A DNA stretch of 64,000 nt, taken from contig MPNC01000015.1 in NCBI GenBank assembly GCA_002238825.1, positions 1 to 64,000 of the forward strand. The letters run 5' to 3'. Under the pieces are notes generated by a model that worked only from the letters and a program-made list of their open reading frames with translations, had not been told where the DNA came from and made no database searches. This stretch comes from SAR202 cluster bacterium bin87 (GTDB taxonomy: Bacteria; Chloroflexota; Dehalococcoidia; Lucifugimonadales; UBA3495). Positions 63,751 to 64,000 of this stretch are shown one piece after another. Numbering within the stretch: position 1 is the first letter of the stretch; the number at the start of each line of letters is the position of its first letter. The translations under genes and the position numbers were made by a program.

Positions 63751-64000
63751 ATGACCACGGAATCTGAAACGCGGAGAGTCCTCAACATCGTTGACATCCC
63801 CGAAGATTGGGTCGCTCACTTCCATACTGGCCACATATTCATGGTACCGACGGACTTCCGTAGCAATACCATCAAAATGGACGACATCAAAGTCATTGCG
63901 GCGGGTATCCACGGACCGGAACCGTCTCGGCCGCATGAATTCGACCATTTGTCAAACCTGTCCAGTGCTTTAGTACAAGCAGGATATACCATCCGAGAAT
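63751..64000 (+). CDS. Unknown protein, runs off the window
   Basis: An open frame from ATG 63751 (AGGAGG upstream) continues to the end of the window: TTESETRRVLNIVDIPEDWVAHF, then NTIKMDDIKVIAAGIHGPEPSRPHEFDHL. It is probably a soluble protein of unknown family. The minus-strand ORF over the same region is its shadow. Confidence 0.6.
   Translation, partial: MTTESETRRVLNIVDIPEDWVAHFHTGHIFMVPTDFRSNTIKMDDIKVIAAGIHGPEPSRPHEFDHLSNLSSALVQAGYTIRE

Overview
The window looks like accessory DNA from a GC-rich, probably marine or sponge-associated bacterium. The style of its secreted proteins (FN3-rich surface proteins with a short MS(R/N)KTRK leader, a collagen-like membrane protein, a recurrent FHF/WxF/DPRPEF C-terminal motif) recalls Chloroflexota of the SAR202/Dehalococcoidia type. 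That placement is inference from protein style; no rRNA, tRNA or taxonomic marker is present.

Region 1 (1-25.3 kb) is a type I restriction-modification operon on the minus strand: hsdM, a small Cys-rich gene, hsdS, hsdR. Its hsdS is split by an 18,153-bp mobile element (3384-21536). The element is bounded by a perfect 9-bp target duplication (GTCTGGATG), 10-bp terminal inverted repeats (GGCTTTGTCC) and arrays of an 11-bp box (ATTTTGGGACA) phased at 20 bp. Removing the element and one duplication copy restores one in-frame HsdS. The element carries a SWIM-finger DDE transposase next to its right end, two small coiled-coil/HTH proteins, a KilA-N protein, an aspartic-protease pair, a secreted trypsin-like protease, three large FN3/Ig-type secreted proteins that share an RBS-hairpin leader, and a collagen-like membrane protein.

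Region 2 (25.3-44.9 kb) is repeat-rich. It holds members of two unrecognised gene families, called A and B here. A is a Cys-rich protein with the motifs GHPRQAW and CxxCGxxPxF. B carries a Cys cluster. A-B pairs occur at 26.3-28.9, 39.8-43.1 and 50.6-53.8 kb, and a fourth A relative sits inside the hsd operon. This region also has a DUF4143-type ATPase, a Panacea-domain gene with an overlapping partner, and an IscB (OMEGA) nuclease with a structured upstream RNA region, flanked by perfect 20-bp inverted repeats.

Region 3 (45.2-50.2 kb) is a three-gene operon: a vWA protein, a PP2C phosphatase and a very large kinase. It matches the known TerY-P triad. Its kinase is fused to a HEPN-like domain, membrane segments and RCC1-type repeats.

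Region 4 (50.2-64 kb) has the third A-B pair (its A protein gains an HNH domain), a mutL, several secreted proteins of unknown function, and a Cas4/RecB-like PD-(D/E)XK nuclease gene split by a nested IS110 + IS21 insertion.

Two main interspersed repeat families run through 25-56 kb. One is a ~117-bp structured repeat with CCCGAATTCCTG ends. The other is a ~130-200-bp leader-like repeat with an AACGGCGCC/GGCGCCGTT hairpin that lies directly upstream of all three paired A genes. Overall the window reads as a defence and mobile-element island in which restriction, OMEGA, TerY-P-like and uncharacterised Cys-rich modules are interleaved and repeatedly hit by transposons.
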